This document shows, piece by piece, positions 29,502 to 39,533 of a stretch of 64,000 nt of DNA. Where the stretch lies: the NCBI RefSeq assembly GCF_017316185.1, contig NZ_JAFLVX010000014.1, positions 36,047 to 100,046 on the forward strand, in the 5' to 3' direction. Position numbers and translations under genes: made by a program. A model generated the notes under the pieces. That model saw nothing but the letters and a program-made list of their open reading frames with translations, was not told the origin of the DNA and did no database searches. Origin of the DNA: Candidatus Vagococcus giribetii (GTDB taxonomy: Bacteria > Bacillota > Bacilli > Lactobacillales > Vagococcaceae). Each line of letters opens with the position of its first letter. The first letter of the stretch is position 1.

Positions 29502-30426
29502 ATAAATGATTCGTTAACCAATCATAGATATCATTCATCACATCATCTTTTTCAACTTCATTTAAAATTTCGTGACGTAAATCATGGTAAAGTCTTAACG
29601 TCACATCTGAAAAGAAATGATCGTTTAAATCCACAGCTACTTTTCTTGGGATTTTACCGTAATTACCAACGGGGTCTTTTTCCCCACTAACAATTAAAAT
29701 AGGTAAGTCTGGTCGAATAGTTTTGAACCAATTTTTTTGAGTTGCCCCATCGATTAGACTGATTAGAGTAAAAAAGCCATTATTTGTAAAGACAAATCCG
29801 CATTTTGGATCCTGATCATAAGCTACTACATTATCTTCGTTTTTAGATAACCAAGCATTTGATGAGCCGGGTTGCTTAATTTTTTTATTAAAGCTACTAA
29901 AGGATAAATGATGAAAAGCAGAATTTACTACTTTTGGACTAATGGTATTAAGTCCCTTTAGTAGACGCTTAGTCATCTGGACTTCTTCGCGTTTACCACC
30001 AGTTCCCATTAAGACAGCACCATCAACCATAGTTGAATGAGATTTCAAATAATTTCTTAAAACAAATGAGCCCATGCTATGCCCTAAAATAAATAAGGGA
30101 ATGTGTGGGTATCTTTTTTTGATGTAGTTAGTAATTTGGAATGTGTCTTCAACTAAAATTTCTGCACTCTCACCTTTAGCAAAATAACCATATTGAGGGG
30201 ATTCTATGTCTACAGAGTCTCCGTGTCCTAGGTGATCATGTCCAACAACTAAAATATTATTTTGATTTAAAAATGTCGCAAATTCATCGTATCTTTCGAT
30301 GTATTCTGCCATACCATGAATGATTTGAAGGATGGCTTTGGGTGCTTTGTTACTTTCAGGTTGCCAAATAACACCATTCAAATCTGTTTTCTCGTCCATT
30401 GATTCGATAACAAAATATTTTTTCAT
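29500..30426 (-). CDS. Alpha/beta hydrolase, monoacylglycerol lipase-like
   Basis: A 308-residue lysophospholipase/monoglyceride lipase-type hydrolase. It shows oxyanion region IIHGMAEYIERYDEF, nucleophile GHSMGSF (about residue 120), acid in VSGEKDPVG and base in LRHEILNE. No signal peptide, so cytosolic or loosely membrane-associated. Ribosome-binding site GAAAGGATG on the minus strand. Monocistronic. Substrate is inferred from family only. Confidence 0.9.
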   Translation of the reverse strand: MKKYFVIESMDEKTDLNGVIWQPESNKAPKAILQIIHGMAEYIERYDEFATFLNQNNILVVGHDHLGHGDSVDIESPQYGYFAKGESAEILVEDTFQITNYIKKRYPHIPLFILGHSMGSFVLRNYLKSHSTMVDGAVLMGTGGKREEVQMTKRLLKGLNTISPKVVNSAFHHLSFSSFNKKIKQPGSSNAWLSKNEDNVVAYDQDPKCGFVFTNNGFFTLISLIDGATQKNWFKTIRPDLPILIVSGEKDPVGNYGKIPRKVAVDLNDHFFSDVTLRLYHDLRHEILNEVEKDDVMNDIYDWLTNHL

Positions 30427-30526
30427 CTGTTACATCCTTTCTCTTCAAGTTAGCTATAGTCCATTATAGTCTATTTCTAAAAAACAAAAAAGAGTTCCGC
30501 GTATTTTTTATTTGAAGAGGTGATTT

Positions 30527-31855
30527 ATGGGGATAGAAGAGTACCTTAAAGGGAGAAAATTACTAAAAGAAGAAATTCCGCAGATGTATCACGACGCATT
30601 AGAGTCTTCAAACATCAAGAAACAAAAAGGAATGATCGTATCAGGTAATCAAGTGATTTGTCAGAGGTGTTTGAGTAAATCAACGACATCACAGTCTTGT
30701 ATCAGTCAAAAGAAGCATTCCTTCTATTATTGTGATCAATGTATTTTATTGGGCAGGATTGAGAGTCGTAAAACACTGTATTCAATGAAAGAGAAAAAAA
30801 GAAAACCTAGAGCAGTTGTTTTTTCCTGGGAAGGAACATTAACCAAGAGCCAGAAACAACTCTCTTGTTGTTTGTTAAAAGCTTATAAAAAGCATCAACA
30901 CTTTTTAGTCCATGCAGTAACTGGAGCTGGTAAAACAGAGATGCTTTTTCCACTTATTCATTATGCGTTAAAACAGGGAAGTCGAGTCGCTGTGGTGTCT
31001 CCAAGAGTTGATGTATGTCTAGAACTTTTCCCTCGTTTTCAAGAAGCTTTTAATCAAGAAGAGATGGTTCTTCTATATGGTAAACAAAATGAGCCTTATT
31101 GTTATACAAGCTTTGTCGTGGCGACTACTCATCAATTGTTAAGGTTTGAAGAAGCTTTTGATTTAATTGTGGTTGATGAGGTAGATGCGTTTCCTTACGC
31201 CGGTAATCAAATGCTAGAAAACGGGGTAAAGAAAGCCTTGAAAAAAAGGAGTGTTCTTGTTTACTTAACAGCAACACCTAGCCAAAATTTGTTGCAACAA
31301 GTTGAGAAAAAAGAACTGATGACGGAATCTCTGTCTAAACGTTACCATCAACATTCGTTGCCAGTTCCTGTGTGTTACTTTGATTTTTTCCTTAAGAAGA
31401 AATTGTCAAAAGGCAAACTCCCAAAGGTACTAGAGTCATTATTAAGAGAGCAAAAAAGACAGTGTCTCATTTTTTTGCCAAATATCGAGAGAATGAAAAG
31501 GTGTTTTAAGTTAATGTCACAACAGTTTCCAGAGAAAAAAATTGCTTATGTTCATGCAAGTAAAGAAGACCGAGAAGAGTTGATTTTATCTATGAGAAAA
31601 GGGGAGATTGATTGGCTTCTTTGCACGACTATCCTTGAAAGAGGTGTGACTTTTCCTAATATAGATGTCATTGTTCTTGAAGCTGAGCATCCGGTATTTA
31701 ATACAGCCAGTCTAGTTCAAATAGCAGGACGCGTGGGGAGAAAAGCTGATTACCCAACAGGACAAGTGTCTTTTATTCATCAAGGTAAAACACGTCATAT
31801 GAATCAAGCTATTAAACAAATCAATGAGATGAATCAGAAAGCAGGGTTTAAATGA
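30527..31855 (+). CDS. comFA: ComFA, competence DNA helicase
   Basis: A 442-residue superfamily 2 helicase. N-terminal zinc-binding Cys residues (CQRC ... CDQC, about 45-80), Walker A TGAGKTE, DEVDAF box, TATPS motif and motif VI QIAGRVGRK. ComFA helps drive single-stranded DNA into the cytosol during transformation. It overlaps comFC by four bases. I did not see the streptococcal TACGAATA ComX box upstream, so the competence regulation expected in Lactobacillales is not confirmed here. Confidence 0.95.
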   Translation: MGIEEYLKGRKLLKEEIPQMYHDALESSNIKKQKGMIVSGNQVICQRCLSKSTTSQSCISQKKHSFYYCDQCILLGRIESRKTLYSMKEKKRKPRAVVFSWEGTLTKSQKQLSCCLLKAYKKHQHFLVHAVTGAGKTEMLFPLIHYALKQGSRVAVVSPRVDVCLELFPRFQEAFNQEEMVLLYGKQNEPYCYTSFVVATTHQLLRFEEAFDLIVVDEVDAFPYAGNQMLENGVKKALKKRSVLVYLTATPSQNLLQQVEKKELMTESLSKRYHQHSLPVPVCYFDFFLKKKLSKGKLPKVLESLLREQKRQCLIFLPNIERMKRCFKLMSQQFPEKKIAYVHASKEDREELILSMRKGEIDWLLCTTILERGVTFPNIDVIVLEAEHPVFNTASLVQIAGRVGRKADYPTGQVSFIHQGKTRHMNQAIKQINEMNQKAGFK

Positions 31856-32553
31856 AGTGTGGTTTTTGTCATAGTCCATTAACAAAAGAAGTTTCTTTGT
31901 CTCAGTTATTGAGGTTTAGCCCAGTTGTCTTTAATGAGTATTGTCTAAGTTGTTCTAAAGAATTATCTAGGTTAAATAAAGAAGTTTTTCACTGTCAATA
32001 TTGTCAAAAAGAGTTAGCAGTTGATTCAAACATTTGTGATGATTGTCATGACTGGGAGAAGCAACTAAAAACATTTTCATTAAAACATGATTACTTATTT
32101 TCTTATAATGAAAAAATGAAAGCTTATTTTCAACACTATAAATTTTTAGGAGATATTCATTTAAGTCGTGTTTTTGCTTCAGATATTCAAGAAGGATTAA
32201 GGAGTTATCAACAAGCAGGTTTTATAATTGTTCCAATTCCATTATCTAAGAAAAAACTAAGAAAAAGAGGCTTTAATCAAGTTGAGAGGCTTTTAATGAG
32301 TAGTGATATTCCATTTACTTCAATGATGTCTAAGAAAGAGACCTTAGTTTCTCAATCTGAAAAATCAAAAGAAGAGCGCTTAGCTTCAAAACAACCTTTT
32401 TTTATTTCAAACAAAGCAAAAAGAAAGATAAAGGGACAGAAAATACTATTAATTGATGATGTTTATACGACAGGAAGAACTATACTGCATGCTTATGATT
32501 GTCTTTTACCTTACAAACCTAAAGAAATACGGTCATTTTCTCTTTCAAGATAA
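31852..32553 (+). CDS. comFC: ComFC, competence phosphoribosyltransferase-like protein
   Basis: A 233-residue protein of the ComF/GntX family: N-terminal zinc finger Cys (CGFCHSP, CLSC, CQYC, CDDC) and a C-terminal phosphoribosyltransferase fold with the PRPP loop LLIDDVYTTGRT. It partners ComFA in DNA uptake in naturally competent Firmicutes. Starts inside the end of comFA. No terminator visible after it; hpf has its own promoter. Confidence 0.94.
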   Translation: MKCGFCHSPLTKEVSLSQLLRFSPVVFNEYCLSCSKELSRLNKEVFHCQYCQKELAVDSNICDDCHDWEKQLKTFSLKHDYLFSYNEKMKAYFQHYKFLGDIHLSRVFASDIQEGLRSYQQAGFIIVPIPLSKKKLRKRGFNQVERLLMSSDIPFTSMMSKKETLVSQSEKSKEERLASKQPFFISNKAKRKIKGQKILLIDDVYTTGRTILHAYDCLLPYKPKEIRSFSLSR

Positions 32554-32582
32554 AATATGAAGCGTTTTTTTACCAAACTGAA

Positions 32583-32611
32583 TTGTCATTTGTCTATTAG
32601 TTAGTTATAAT
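32583..32611 (+). promoter_or_regulatory. Promoter of hpf
   Basis: TTGTCA (32583-32588), 17-bp spacer, perfect TATAAT (32606-32611), about 78 bp before the start, leaving a purine-rich leader. Confidence 0.85.
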
Positions 32612-32688
32612 AGTAGTAAGAAGAGAGAGGTAAGAGAGTGGTCCTTCTATTCTTTCTCTTTGAGTGATAGACGAAAGGGGTAATTAGT

Positions 32689-33243
32689 ATGTTTAGATAT
32701 AATGTACGCGGAGAAAACATTGAGGTTACTCAAGCCATTAGAGAATACGTTGAGAAAAAAATTGGGAAATTAGAAAGATATTTTACTAACGTTCCAGAAT
32801 CAACAGCTCACGTTAATTTAAAGGTTTACTCAGACAAAACAGCTAAAGTAGAAGTAACAATTCCATTACCATACTTAGTGTTGAGAGCTGAGGAAACATC
32901 TCCAGATCTATATGCTAGTATTGACTTAGTAGTAGATAAATTAGAGAGACAAATCAGAAAATACAAAACTAAAATTAATCGTAAATCTAGAGAAACAAAT
33001 CTAGATCAAGCGACAGCTGCTGCGATTTTTAATACAGAAAATGTAGAAGTTCATGAAGAACCTGATTTAGAAATCGTAAGAACTAAACGTCTGTCATTAA
33101 AACCTATGGATAGTGAAGAAGCTGTATTACAAATGAACATGTTAGGACATAATTTCTTTATCTTTGAAGATGCAGAAACAAATGGAACAAGCATTGTTTA
33201 CCGTCGTAAAGATGGCAAATACGGTTTAATCGAAACAAATTAA
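32689..33243 (+). CDS. hpf: Ribosome hibernation promoting factor (long form)
   Basis: A 184-residue long-form HPF. Residues 1-100 are the ribosome-binding domain (MFRYNVRGENIEVTQAIREYVEKK); residues ~125-184 are the dimerisation domain (IVRTKRLSLKPMDSEEAVLQMNMLGHNFF). The long form joins two 70S ribosomes into inactive 100S dimers in stationary phase. It sits before secA, the common order in Bacilli. Strong promoter and terminator make it monocistronic. Confidence 0.97.
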   Translation: MFRYNVRGENIEVTQAIREYVEKKIGKLERYFTNVPESTAHVNLKVYSDKTAKVEVTIPLPYLVLRAEETSPDLYASIDLVVDKLERQIRKYKTKINRKSRETNLDQATAAAIFNTENVEVHEEPDLEIVRTKRLSLKPMDSEEAVLQMNMLGHNFFIFEDAETNGTSIVYRRKDGKYGLIETN

Positions 33244-33248
33244 TCAAG

Positions 33249-33282
33249 AAAAGAGCATGTGGTAAGCCACATGCTCTTTTTT
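33249..33282 (+). terminator. Terminator after hpf
   Basis: A 14-bp perfect stem 33249-33262 / 33267-33280 with loop TAAG and T run. Confidence 0.93.
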
Positions 33283-33422
33283 ATCGCCCTTTTCTAGCTA
33301 AAAGAGTTTTATTTTGTGGCAACTAATGATAAAATATGTGAGATGAACTCATTTATTTTTTTTGAACAATAAATAATGATAATTGATATCAAATGATTAT
33401 ATATAAGGAGTAGATTTCATTC

Positions 33423-35951
33423 ATGGCAAATTTTTTGAAACAATTAATTGAAAATGATAAAAAAGATTTAAAACGTTTGGAAGCTTTAGCTGGAAAAGTT
33501 GAAGTATTAAAGGACCAGATGGAGTCGTTAAGTGACGAAGCTTTAAAGGCAAAAACAGAAGAATTTAAAGCGCGTTACCAAAAAGGTGAAACATTAGATG
33601 ATTTATTACCAGAGTCGTTTGCAGTTGTTCGTGAAGCAGCCAAACGTGTATTAGGACTATTCCCATACAAAGTACAAATTATGGGTGGTATCGTCTTACA
33701 TGAAGGTAGTATTCCTGAAATGAAAACAGGGGAAGGTAAAACATTAACAGCGACTATGCCTGTTTATTTAAATGCCTTATCTGGAGAAGGTGTACACGTT
33801 GTAACGGTTAATGAGTACTTAGCAACACGTGATGCGAGTGAAATGGGTGAGTTATATAACTTCTTAGGTTTAACAGTTGGTTTAAACATCAACTCAAAAT
33901 CATCAGAAGAAAAACGTTTAGCTTATGCATGTGATATTACTTATTCAACTAATAATGAATTAGGTTTTGACTACTTAAGAGATAACATGGTTGTTTACCG
34001 TGAACAAATGGTACAACGTCCATTAAACTTTGCTGTTGTTGATGAGGTTGACTCAATCTTAATCGATGAGGCAAGAACACCGTTGATTATTTCTGGTCAG
34101 GCTGAAAAATCAACAGCTATGTATAACCGTACAGATAACTTTATTAAAACATTAGTTAATGAAGAAGATTACAAAATTGATGTGCAATCAAAAACAATCG
34201 CTTTAACAGAAGAAGGTATTTCAAAAGCTGAAAAACATTTTGATGTAGCTAACCTTTATGATATTGAAAACACATCGTTAACTCACTATTTAGATCAATC
34301 ATTAAGAGCTAACTACATCATGTTATTAGATATTGATTATGTGGTTCAAGATGGCAAAGTAATGATCGTTGACCAATTTACAGGTCGTATCATGGACGGA
34401 CGTCGTTATTCTGATGGTCTTCACCAAGCTATTGAAGCTAAAGAAGGCGTTGAAATCGAAGATGAAACGAAAACAATGGCTAACATTACCTTCCAAAACT
34501 ACTTCCGTATGTACAAAAAATTGTCAGGTATGACAGGTACTGCGAAAACAGAGGAAGAAGAATTTAGAGAAATTTATAACATGCAAGTTATTCAAATTCC
34601 TACAAACCAACCAATTATTCGTGATGACAAAGCAGATTTACTATACCCAACATTAACAAGTAAATTTAAGGCTGTTGTTGCGGATATTAAAGAACGTCAT
34701 GAAAAAGGACAACCTGTCTTAGTTGGTACTGTAGCCGTTGAAACATCAGAATTAATTTCTGAGATGTTAACAAAAGCAAAAGTACCTCATGAAGTGTTAA
34801 ACGCAAAAAATCACTTTAAAGAAGCTGAAATTATCATGAACGCTGGTCAAAAAGGCGCAGTTACTATTGCAACAAACATGGCTGGTCGTGGTACGGATAT
34901 TCGTTTAGGTTTAGGCGTTATTGAAGCAGGTGGATTAGCTGTTATTGGTACAGAACGTCACGAATCAAGACGTATTGATAATCAGTTACGTGGACGATCA
35001 GGACGTCAAGGAGACCCTGGAGTTACACAATTCTACTTATCATTAGAAGATGAATTAATGAAACGTTTTGGTTCAGAGCGTATTAAAGTATTCTTGGATC
35101 GTATGAACCTTGAAGAAGAAGATGCGGTTATCCAAAGTAAAATGTTTACTAAGCAAGTTGAATCAGCACAAAAACGTGTTGAAGGTAACAACTACGATAC
35201 ACGTAAAAATGTGTTACAATATGACGATGTGATGCGTGAACAACGTGAAGTTATCTATCGTCAACGTAACCAAGTTATTACATCTGATTCAGATTTAGAA
35301 GCTGTTTTATTAGGTATGGTGGAAAGAACGATTAACCGTTATGTAGAAAGCCATACACAAGGTGAAAAAGCTGATTGGAATTTACAAGGCTTAGTTGATT
35401 TCGTTGGAGCAACGATTACTCATGAAGACGCTATTTCTTTAGCTGATTTTGAAGGTAAGACACCAGAAGAAATGAAGAGCTTTATTCTTGGAAAAGCAAA
35501 AGAACTTTACCAAGAAAAAGTAGAAATTCTTGATAGCCCTGAACAATTATTAGAATTCCAAAAAGTGGTTATTTTAAGAGTTGTTGATACAAAATGGACA
35601 GATCATATTGATGCAATGGATCAATTAAGAGAATCAATTGGTTTACGTGCATATGGTCAAAATAACCCATTAGTAGATTATCAAACAGAAGGTTACCAAA
35701 TGTTTAACGACATGGTTGGTGCGATTGAATATGAAGTAACTCGTTTATTCATGAAAGCTGAAATCCGTCAAAATGTTCAACGTGAACAAGTGGCTCAAGG
35801 AGAAGCAGTTCAACCAACTGAAGAACAAGGTGTTGTTTCTTCTGATAGTAAGAAAATGCCTATCAGAGTCGAAGAAAAAGTTGGCCGTAATGACTTATGT
35901 CCATGTGGTAGCGGTAAAAAATATAAAAACTGTCACGGTAAGCCAGTTTAA
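33423..35951 (+). CDS. secA: SecA, preprotein translocase ATPase
   Basis: An 842-residue motor of the Sec pathway. Walker A is [11 protein letters not shown] (about 100), Walker [19 protein letters not shown], followed by the preprotein-binding, scaffold and helical-wing regions, with the nucleotide-binding fold 2 motif [12 protein letters not shown] and [13 protein letters not shown]. The C-terminal zinc-binding tail [14 protein letters not shown] is present, which in relatives binds SecB or ribosomes. Full length. Followed by prfB, as in most Bacilli. Confidence 0.98.
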   Translation: MANFLKQLIENDKKDLKRLEALAGKVEVLKDQMESLSDEALKAKTEEFKARYQKGETLDDLLPESFAVVREAAKRVLGLFPYKVQIMGGIVLHEGSIPEMKTGEGKTLTATMPVYLNALSGEGVHVVTVNEYLATRDASEMGELYNFLGLTVGLNINSKSSEEKRLAYACDITYSTNNELGFDYLRDNMVVYREQMVQRPLNFAVVDEVDSILIDEARTPLIISGQAEKSTAMYNRTDNFIKTLVNEEDYKIDVQSKTIALTEEGISKAEKHFDVANLYDIENTSLTHYLDQSLRANYIMLLDIDYVVQDGKVMIVDQFTGRIMDGRRYSDGLHQAIEAKEGVEIEDETKTMANITFQNYFRMYKKLSGMTGTAKTEEEEFREIYNMQVIQIPTNQPIIRDDKADLLYPTLTSKFKAVVADIKERHEKGQPVLVGTVAVETSELISEMLTKAKVPHEVLNAKNHFKEAEIIMNAGQKGAVTIATNMAGRGTDIRLGLGVIEAGGLAVIGTERHESRRIDNQLRGRSGRQGDPGVTQFYLSLEDELMKRFGSERIKVFLDRMNLEEEDAVIQSKMFTKQVESAQKRVEGNNYDTRKNVLQYDDVMREQREVIYRQRNQVITSDSDLEAVLLGMVERTINRYVESHTQGEKADWNLQGLVDFVGATITHEDAISLADFEGKTPEEMKSFILGKAKELYQEKVEILDSPEQLLEFQKVVILRVVDTKWTDHIDAMDQLRESIGLRAYGQNNPLVDYQTEGYQMFNDMVGAIEYEVTRLFMKAEIRQNVQREQVAQGEAVQPTEEQGVVSSDSKKMPIRVEEKVGRNDLCPCGSGKKYKNCHGKPV

Positions 35952-35958
35952 AGCGAGT

Positions 35959-35984
35959 GCGACTTAGAAATTCTGAGTCGCTTT
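35959..35984 (+). terminator. Weak hairpin between secA and prfB
   Basis: A 9-bp stem GCGACTTAG (35959-35967) / CTGAGTCGC (35973-35981), one wobble; the tail is only TTTG, so it may attenuate rather than end transcription. Confidence 0.5.
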
Positions 35985-36007
35985 GCTTATTTCTAGGAGG
36001 TCTTTTT

Positions 36008-37115
36008 ATGGAATTATATGAAATTAAAACAAATTTAGAACAACTAGCTGAAAAGATAACTAATTTTAGGGGGTCTCTTTGACTTAGATGAGTTAGAAGA
36101 GCAAATAGCAGAAGCTGAGTCAATGATGGAGGATCCTGATTTTTGGAACGATTCTCAAAAAGCTCAAAGCACAATTGATCGATCTAATCAGTTAAAAGCA
36201 CAATATGATACCTTTAATGATTTAGCAACAGGATTAGAAGATCTAGTTTTAATGGTAGAGATGCTTGATGAAGAACCTGATGAGGATATGTTTAAAGAGC
36301 TAGTTGATAACTATAAAAGTTATCAGTCTAAAGTAGATGAGTTTGAGTTGTCACAGCTACTCAGTGATGAATATGATCATAACAATGCTATTTTGGAATT
36401 TCATCCAGGTGCAGGAGGCACGGAATCTCAGGATTGGGGCAGCATGCTTTTAAGAATGTATACAAGATGGGCTGATTCAAAAGGCTTTCAAGTGGAGACA
36501 ATTGATTATCAAGCTGGAGATGAAGCTGGCATTAAAAGTGTGACGCTATTGATTAAGGGATTTAATGCCTTTGGTTATCTAAAATCAGAACGAGGGGTTC
36601 ATCGTCTAGTTAGAATTTCACCTTTTGATTCAAATTCAAGAAGACATACTTCTTTTTGTTCCATTGATGTGATGCCAGAACTATCAGATGATGTGTCCAT
36701 TGATATTAAATCAGACGATTTGAAAGTTGATACCTACCGAGCAAGTGGAGCTGGAGGTCAGCATGTCAATAAAACTGATTCAGCCGTTCGAATCACTCAT
36801 ATTCCAAGTGGTGTGGTTGTTGCTTCTCAAGCACAACGTTCACAACTTAAAAATAGAGAACAAGCCATGAGTATGTTGAAAGCAAAACTCTATCAAATTG
36901 AGATGGAGAAAAAAGAGCAAGAAGCTGCTAGTATTCGCGGGGAGCAAATGGAAATTGGTTGGGGATCTCAAATCAGATCTTATGTTTTCCATCCATACTC
37001 TATGGTAAAAGATCACCGAACAAATTACGAAGTTGGAAATACTCAGTCTGTTATGGACGGAGATATAGATGGGTTTATTGATGCCTACTTAAGATGGAAA
37101 ATGTCAAACGTATAA
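36008..37115 (+). CDS. prfB: Peptide chain release factor 2, with programmed +1 frameshift
   Basis: The gene starts at ATG 36008 behind TAGGAGG and reads 24 codons to CTT followed by an in-frame TGA (36080-36082). A Shine-Dalgarno-like AGGGGG at 36068-36073 just before CTT TGA C is the classic RF2 autoregulatory frameshift site. Skipping T36080 continues the frame at GAC 36081 to the stop at 37115, giving 368 residues. The product has the RF2 tripeptide SPF (RISPFDSN) and the catalytic GGQ loop ([16 protein letters not shown]). When RF2 is scarce, TGA is read slowly and shifting rises. Not a pseudogene. Confidence 0.97.
36068..36083 (+). promoter_or_regulatory. RF2 programmed frameshift site
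   Basis: AGGGGG, three bases, then CTTTGAC: SD-like stimulator plus slippery CUU and in-frame UGA. Established mechanism of RF2 autoregulation. Confidence 0.97.
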
Positions 37116-37165
37116 CAACTCTAGCCAATAGTCATGTTTTGAAATAGAATTGTAATGTAATGAAA

Positions 37166-37194
37166 TTAACATCAAGACAATCTCATGTTATACT
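37166..37194 (+). promoter_or_regulatory. Promoter of ftsEX
   Basis: TTAACA (37166-37171), 17-bp spacer, TATACT (37189-37194), 56 bp before ftsE. Confidence 0.6.
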
Positions 37195-37249
37195 GTTTTT
37201 GAGATGTGAGGTTATTTAGTTAATATAAAAATAAGTGGGGAGAATACTC

Positions 37250-37936
37250 ATGATTGAAATGAAGAAAGTTACCAAAAAGTATTCTAATGGAACAACTGCC
37301 GTTAGAAATTTATCTGTCAATATAAATCAAGGAGAATTTGTTTACGTTGTAGGCCCTAGTGGTGCTGGTAAATCAACGTTTATCAAGTTAATGTATCGTG
37401 AAGAAAAAGCGACTAAGGGAAGTTTAAATGTATGTGGTTATGATTTATTAACCATCAAAAATCGTAACGTCCCTTATTTACGTCGTGAAATTGGTATTGT
37501 GTTCCAGGATTATAAACTGCTATCTCAAAAAACAGTTTATGAAAATGTAGCTTATGCTATGCAAGTTATTGGAAAAAAACCAAGAGAAGTTAAAAAACGC
37601 GTTCTAGAAGTATTAGACTTAGTAGGACTAAAACACAAAGTTAGAGTGTTTCCAGATGAATTGTCAGGTGGGGAGCAACAACGTGTTGCAATTGCTAGAG
37701 CAATTGTTAATACACCTAAAGTACTCATCGCTGACGAACCAACAGGAAACTTAGACCCTGAAAACTCATGGGAAATCATGGATTTACTTGAACGAATCAA
37801 TAATCAAGGTACAACCATTGTTATGGCCACTCATAATAGTATGATAGTAAACGAAATCCGTCATCGTGTCTTGGCAATTGAAAATGGTCGAATTACACGA
37901 GATCAAGATGAGGGGGATTACGGATACGATGATTAG
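37250..37936 (+). CDS. ftsE: FtsE, cell-division ABC ATPase
   Basis: A 228-residue ATPase: Walker A GPSGAGKSTF, FtsE-type region VFQDYKLLSQKTVYENVAYA, signature LSGGEQQRVAIARAI, Walker B VLIADEPTGNLDPE. It couples ATP hydrolysis to activation of a peptidoglycan hydrolase through FtsX. ATG 37250 is chosen over GTG 37235, which is part of the ribosome-binding site GTGGGGAG. Overlaps ftsX by eight bases. Confidence 0.96.
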   Translation: MIEMKKVTKKYSNGTTAVRNLSVNINQGEFVYVVGPSGAGKSTFIKLMYREEKATKGSLNVCGYDLLTIKNRNVPYLRREIGIVFQDYKLLSQKTVYENVAYAMQVIGKKPREVKKRVLEVLDLVGLKHKVRVFPDELSGGEQQRVAIARAIVNTPKVLIADEPTGNLDPENSWEIMDLLERINNQGTTIVMATHNSMIVNEIRHRVLAIENGRITRDQDEGDYGYDD

Positions 37937-38816
37937 AAATTTTTTCAGACATATAGGTAGTGCATTAAAAAACTTAAAACGAAATGGTTGGATGACGCTG
38001 GCATCTGTCAGTGCTGTAACAGTAACCTTGACATTAGTAGGTATTTTCCTAGGTGTCATTTTAAACGTTGCTAAAATAGCAGAAGATATTAACAACAGTG
38101 TAGATGTATCGGTCTTTGTTGATATCGGTACTAATGAAAAAGATACGAAAGCATTAGGAGAAGAATTAAATAAAATTCCTAATGTTGAAAAAGTAATCTT
38201 TTCAAGTAAACAAAATGAGTATAAAAAATTAACAGATAAGTTAGGAGATACTTGGAAGTTATTTGATGGAGATGATAATCCATTATATGATGTGTATATT
38301 TTGACTGCTAAAGACTCTGATTCAATTAAAGGCATTCAAAAAGCAGCATCAGGCTTAAAAAATGTTCATAAGGCAGACTACGGTGGCCAAAACTCAGATA
38401 AGATTTTAGCGATTTCTAAAAACGTAAGATTATGGGGTTCTATCGGAGCGGTCTTCTTGATTGCGGTAGCGATTTTCTTAATCTCTAATACAATCCGAAT
38501 CACAATTATTTCAAGAAAACGCGAAATTCAAATTATGAGACTAGTAGGAGCGAGAAATGGCTTCATTCGTTGGCCATTCTTCCTAGAAGGTGCCTTCATT
38601 GGTGTACTAGGATCAATTGTTCCTGTTCTTCTGATTTCATTTGGCTATTCTCAAGTTTATTACTTCTTTACGAAGAGTATGATTGCTTCAGCATCTTATG
38701 AACTTGTTTCACCAACCTCATTAGTCCTTCAATTAAATGGGTTATTACTCGTTATTGGAGTTGTAATTGGATCTTTCGGTTCAGTTCTTTCGATGAGAAG
38801 ATTCTTGAAGATTTAA
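37929..38816 (+). CDS. ftsX: FtsX, cell-division ABC transporter-like permease
   Basis: A 295-residue membrane protein with one N-terminal helix (about 20-45), a large extracellular domain (about 50-165) and three C-terminal helices (about 170-190, 220-245, 265-285), the FtsX topology. The extracellular domain contacts the hydrolase partner (PcsB, CwlO or EnvC) in relatives. Start taken at ATG 37929 (MIRNFFRHIGSALKNLKRN), inside ftsE; earlier in-frame starts lack a ribosome-binding site. See the M23 gene at 44960 for a possible partner. Confidence 0.95.
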   Translation: MIRNFFRHIGSALKNLKRNGWMTLASVSAVTVTLTLVGIFLGVILNVAKIAEDINNSVDVSVFVDIGTNEKDTKALGEELNKIPNVEKVIFSSKQNEYKKLTDKLGDTWKLFDGDDNPLYDVYILTAKDSDSIKGIQKAASGLKNVHKADYGGQNSDKILAISKNVRLWGSIGAVFLIAVAIFLISNTIRITIISRKREIQIMRLVGARNGFIRWPFFLEGAFIGVLGSIVPVLLISFGYSQVYYFFTKSMIASASYELVSPTSLVLQLNGLLLVIGVVIGSFGSVLSMRRFLKI

Positions 38817-38836
38817 CGAATGTCTATATATAGTAG

Positions 38837-38868
38837 AAAAAGGTTAACATTTAGGTTAACCTTTTTTT
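38837..38868 (+). terminator. Terminator after ftsX
   Basis: GGTTAAC (38842-38848) / GTTAACC (38855-38861), extended by A/T pairs, with T run. Confidence 0.88.
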
Positions 38869-38878
38869 ATTTTGTCTG

Positions 38879-38906
38879 TTGAGATAAACCAAGAAAATAG
38901 TACAAT
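38879..38906 (+). promoter_or_regulatory. Possible promoter of the orphan membrane protein gene
   Basis: TTGAGA (38879-38884), 16-bp spacer, TACAAT (38901-38906), 20 bp before the chosen start. Confidence 0.45.
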
Positions 38907-38925
38907 TAAAGTAAGAGGGATTTAT

Positions 38926-39519
38926 ATGAGAAAGTGTGGTGAGGGAGATATCAATCAAGAGAATGAAACGTATCATTTGATTAAACATAAGGCAAGTATG
39001 TATCTCGTTTTAGTAGGTTTATTTTTTATATTTGATTTTTTGTTAAGTCAGAATAAGCATGCCAGTTTTTTTGAAGAGATAGAGTTTTCAAAGCATCGTC
39101 TTATTTACATTTTGATTTTTTTGTTTCTGGCAGCTACTAATTTAATCTATCACTATTTTAGACTTAAAAATCGTAAGGAAAAGATACCCAGTCAAGACTC
39201 AGAAGAGTATTATCTTCTATTAGTAAAGGAATATAATCGTTATGAAAGATATGTCCAATTAGCTGAGAAAAAATTGGATATGTTGAAAGAAATTTCGCCT
39301 ATTATTGTGACTTTTGTGTTTTTACAAGGATTAATAGAAAAAATAATCAGTGTGTCCATTCAAATGGAGTTTAGTGAAATATTTGGTTTTGTTATCGTTT
39401 TGTTCTATGTTTTTATGTATATGGAAGCTTGGCATACGTATAAATTAGATAGTCATTATCTATATAAATACAAAGACATGATGTTTGAGTACGAGGAAAA
39501 GAAAAAAGATGACACATAA
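38926..39519 (+). CDS. Hypothetical four-helix membrane protein
   Basis: A 197-residue protein with four hydrophobic segments (about 25-41, 59-77, 123-141, 150-166) and a charged cytosolic-like segment between helices 2 and 3 that may form a coiled coil (EEYYLLLVKEYNRYERYVQL). C-terminal tail is Lys/Asp/Glu-rich. ATG 38926 follows AGAGGG with seven-base spacing; a TTG at 38872 is in frame but overlaps the promoter-like site. I do not recognise a family. It is monocistronic between ftsEX and the pst operon. Confidence 0.7.
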   Translation: MRKCGEGDINQENETYHLIKHKASMYLVLVGLFFIFDFLLSQNKHASFFEEIEFSKHRLIYILIFLFLAATNLIYHYFRLKNRKEKIPSQDSEEYYLLLVKEYNRYERYVQLAEKKLDMLKEISPIIVTFVFLQGLIEKIISVSIQMEFSEIFGFVIVLFYVFMYMEAWHTYKLDSHYLYKYKDMMFEYEEKKKDDT

Positions 39520-39533
39520 ATGTCATCTTTTTT
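39502..39533 (+). terminator. Terminator after the orphan membrane protein
   Basis: A 13-bp stem 39502-39514 / 39521-39533, A-run before and T-run after; the gene's stop is in the loop. Confidence 0.85.

Noticed and set aside
30440-30526. ComX (TACGAATA) box before comFA
   Set aside because: I looked for the streptococcal late-competence box and did not find it; the nearest TCCGCGTA is not a match.
36080-36082. In-frame TGA early in prfB
   Set aside because: It is the conserved programmed frameshift of RF2, not a disabling mutation; the SD-like AGGGGG and CTT TGA C context are all present.
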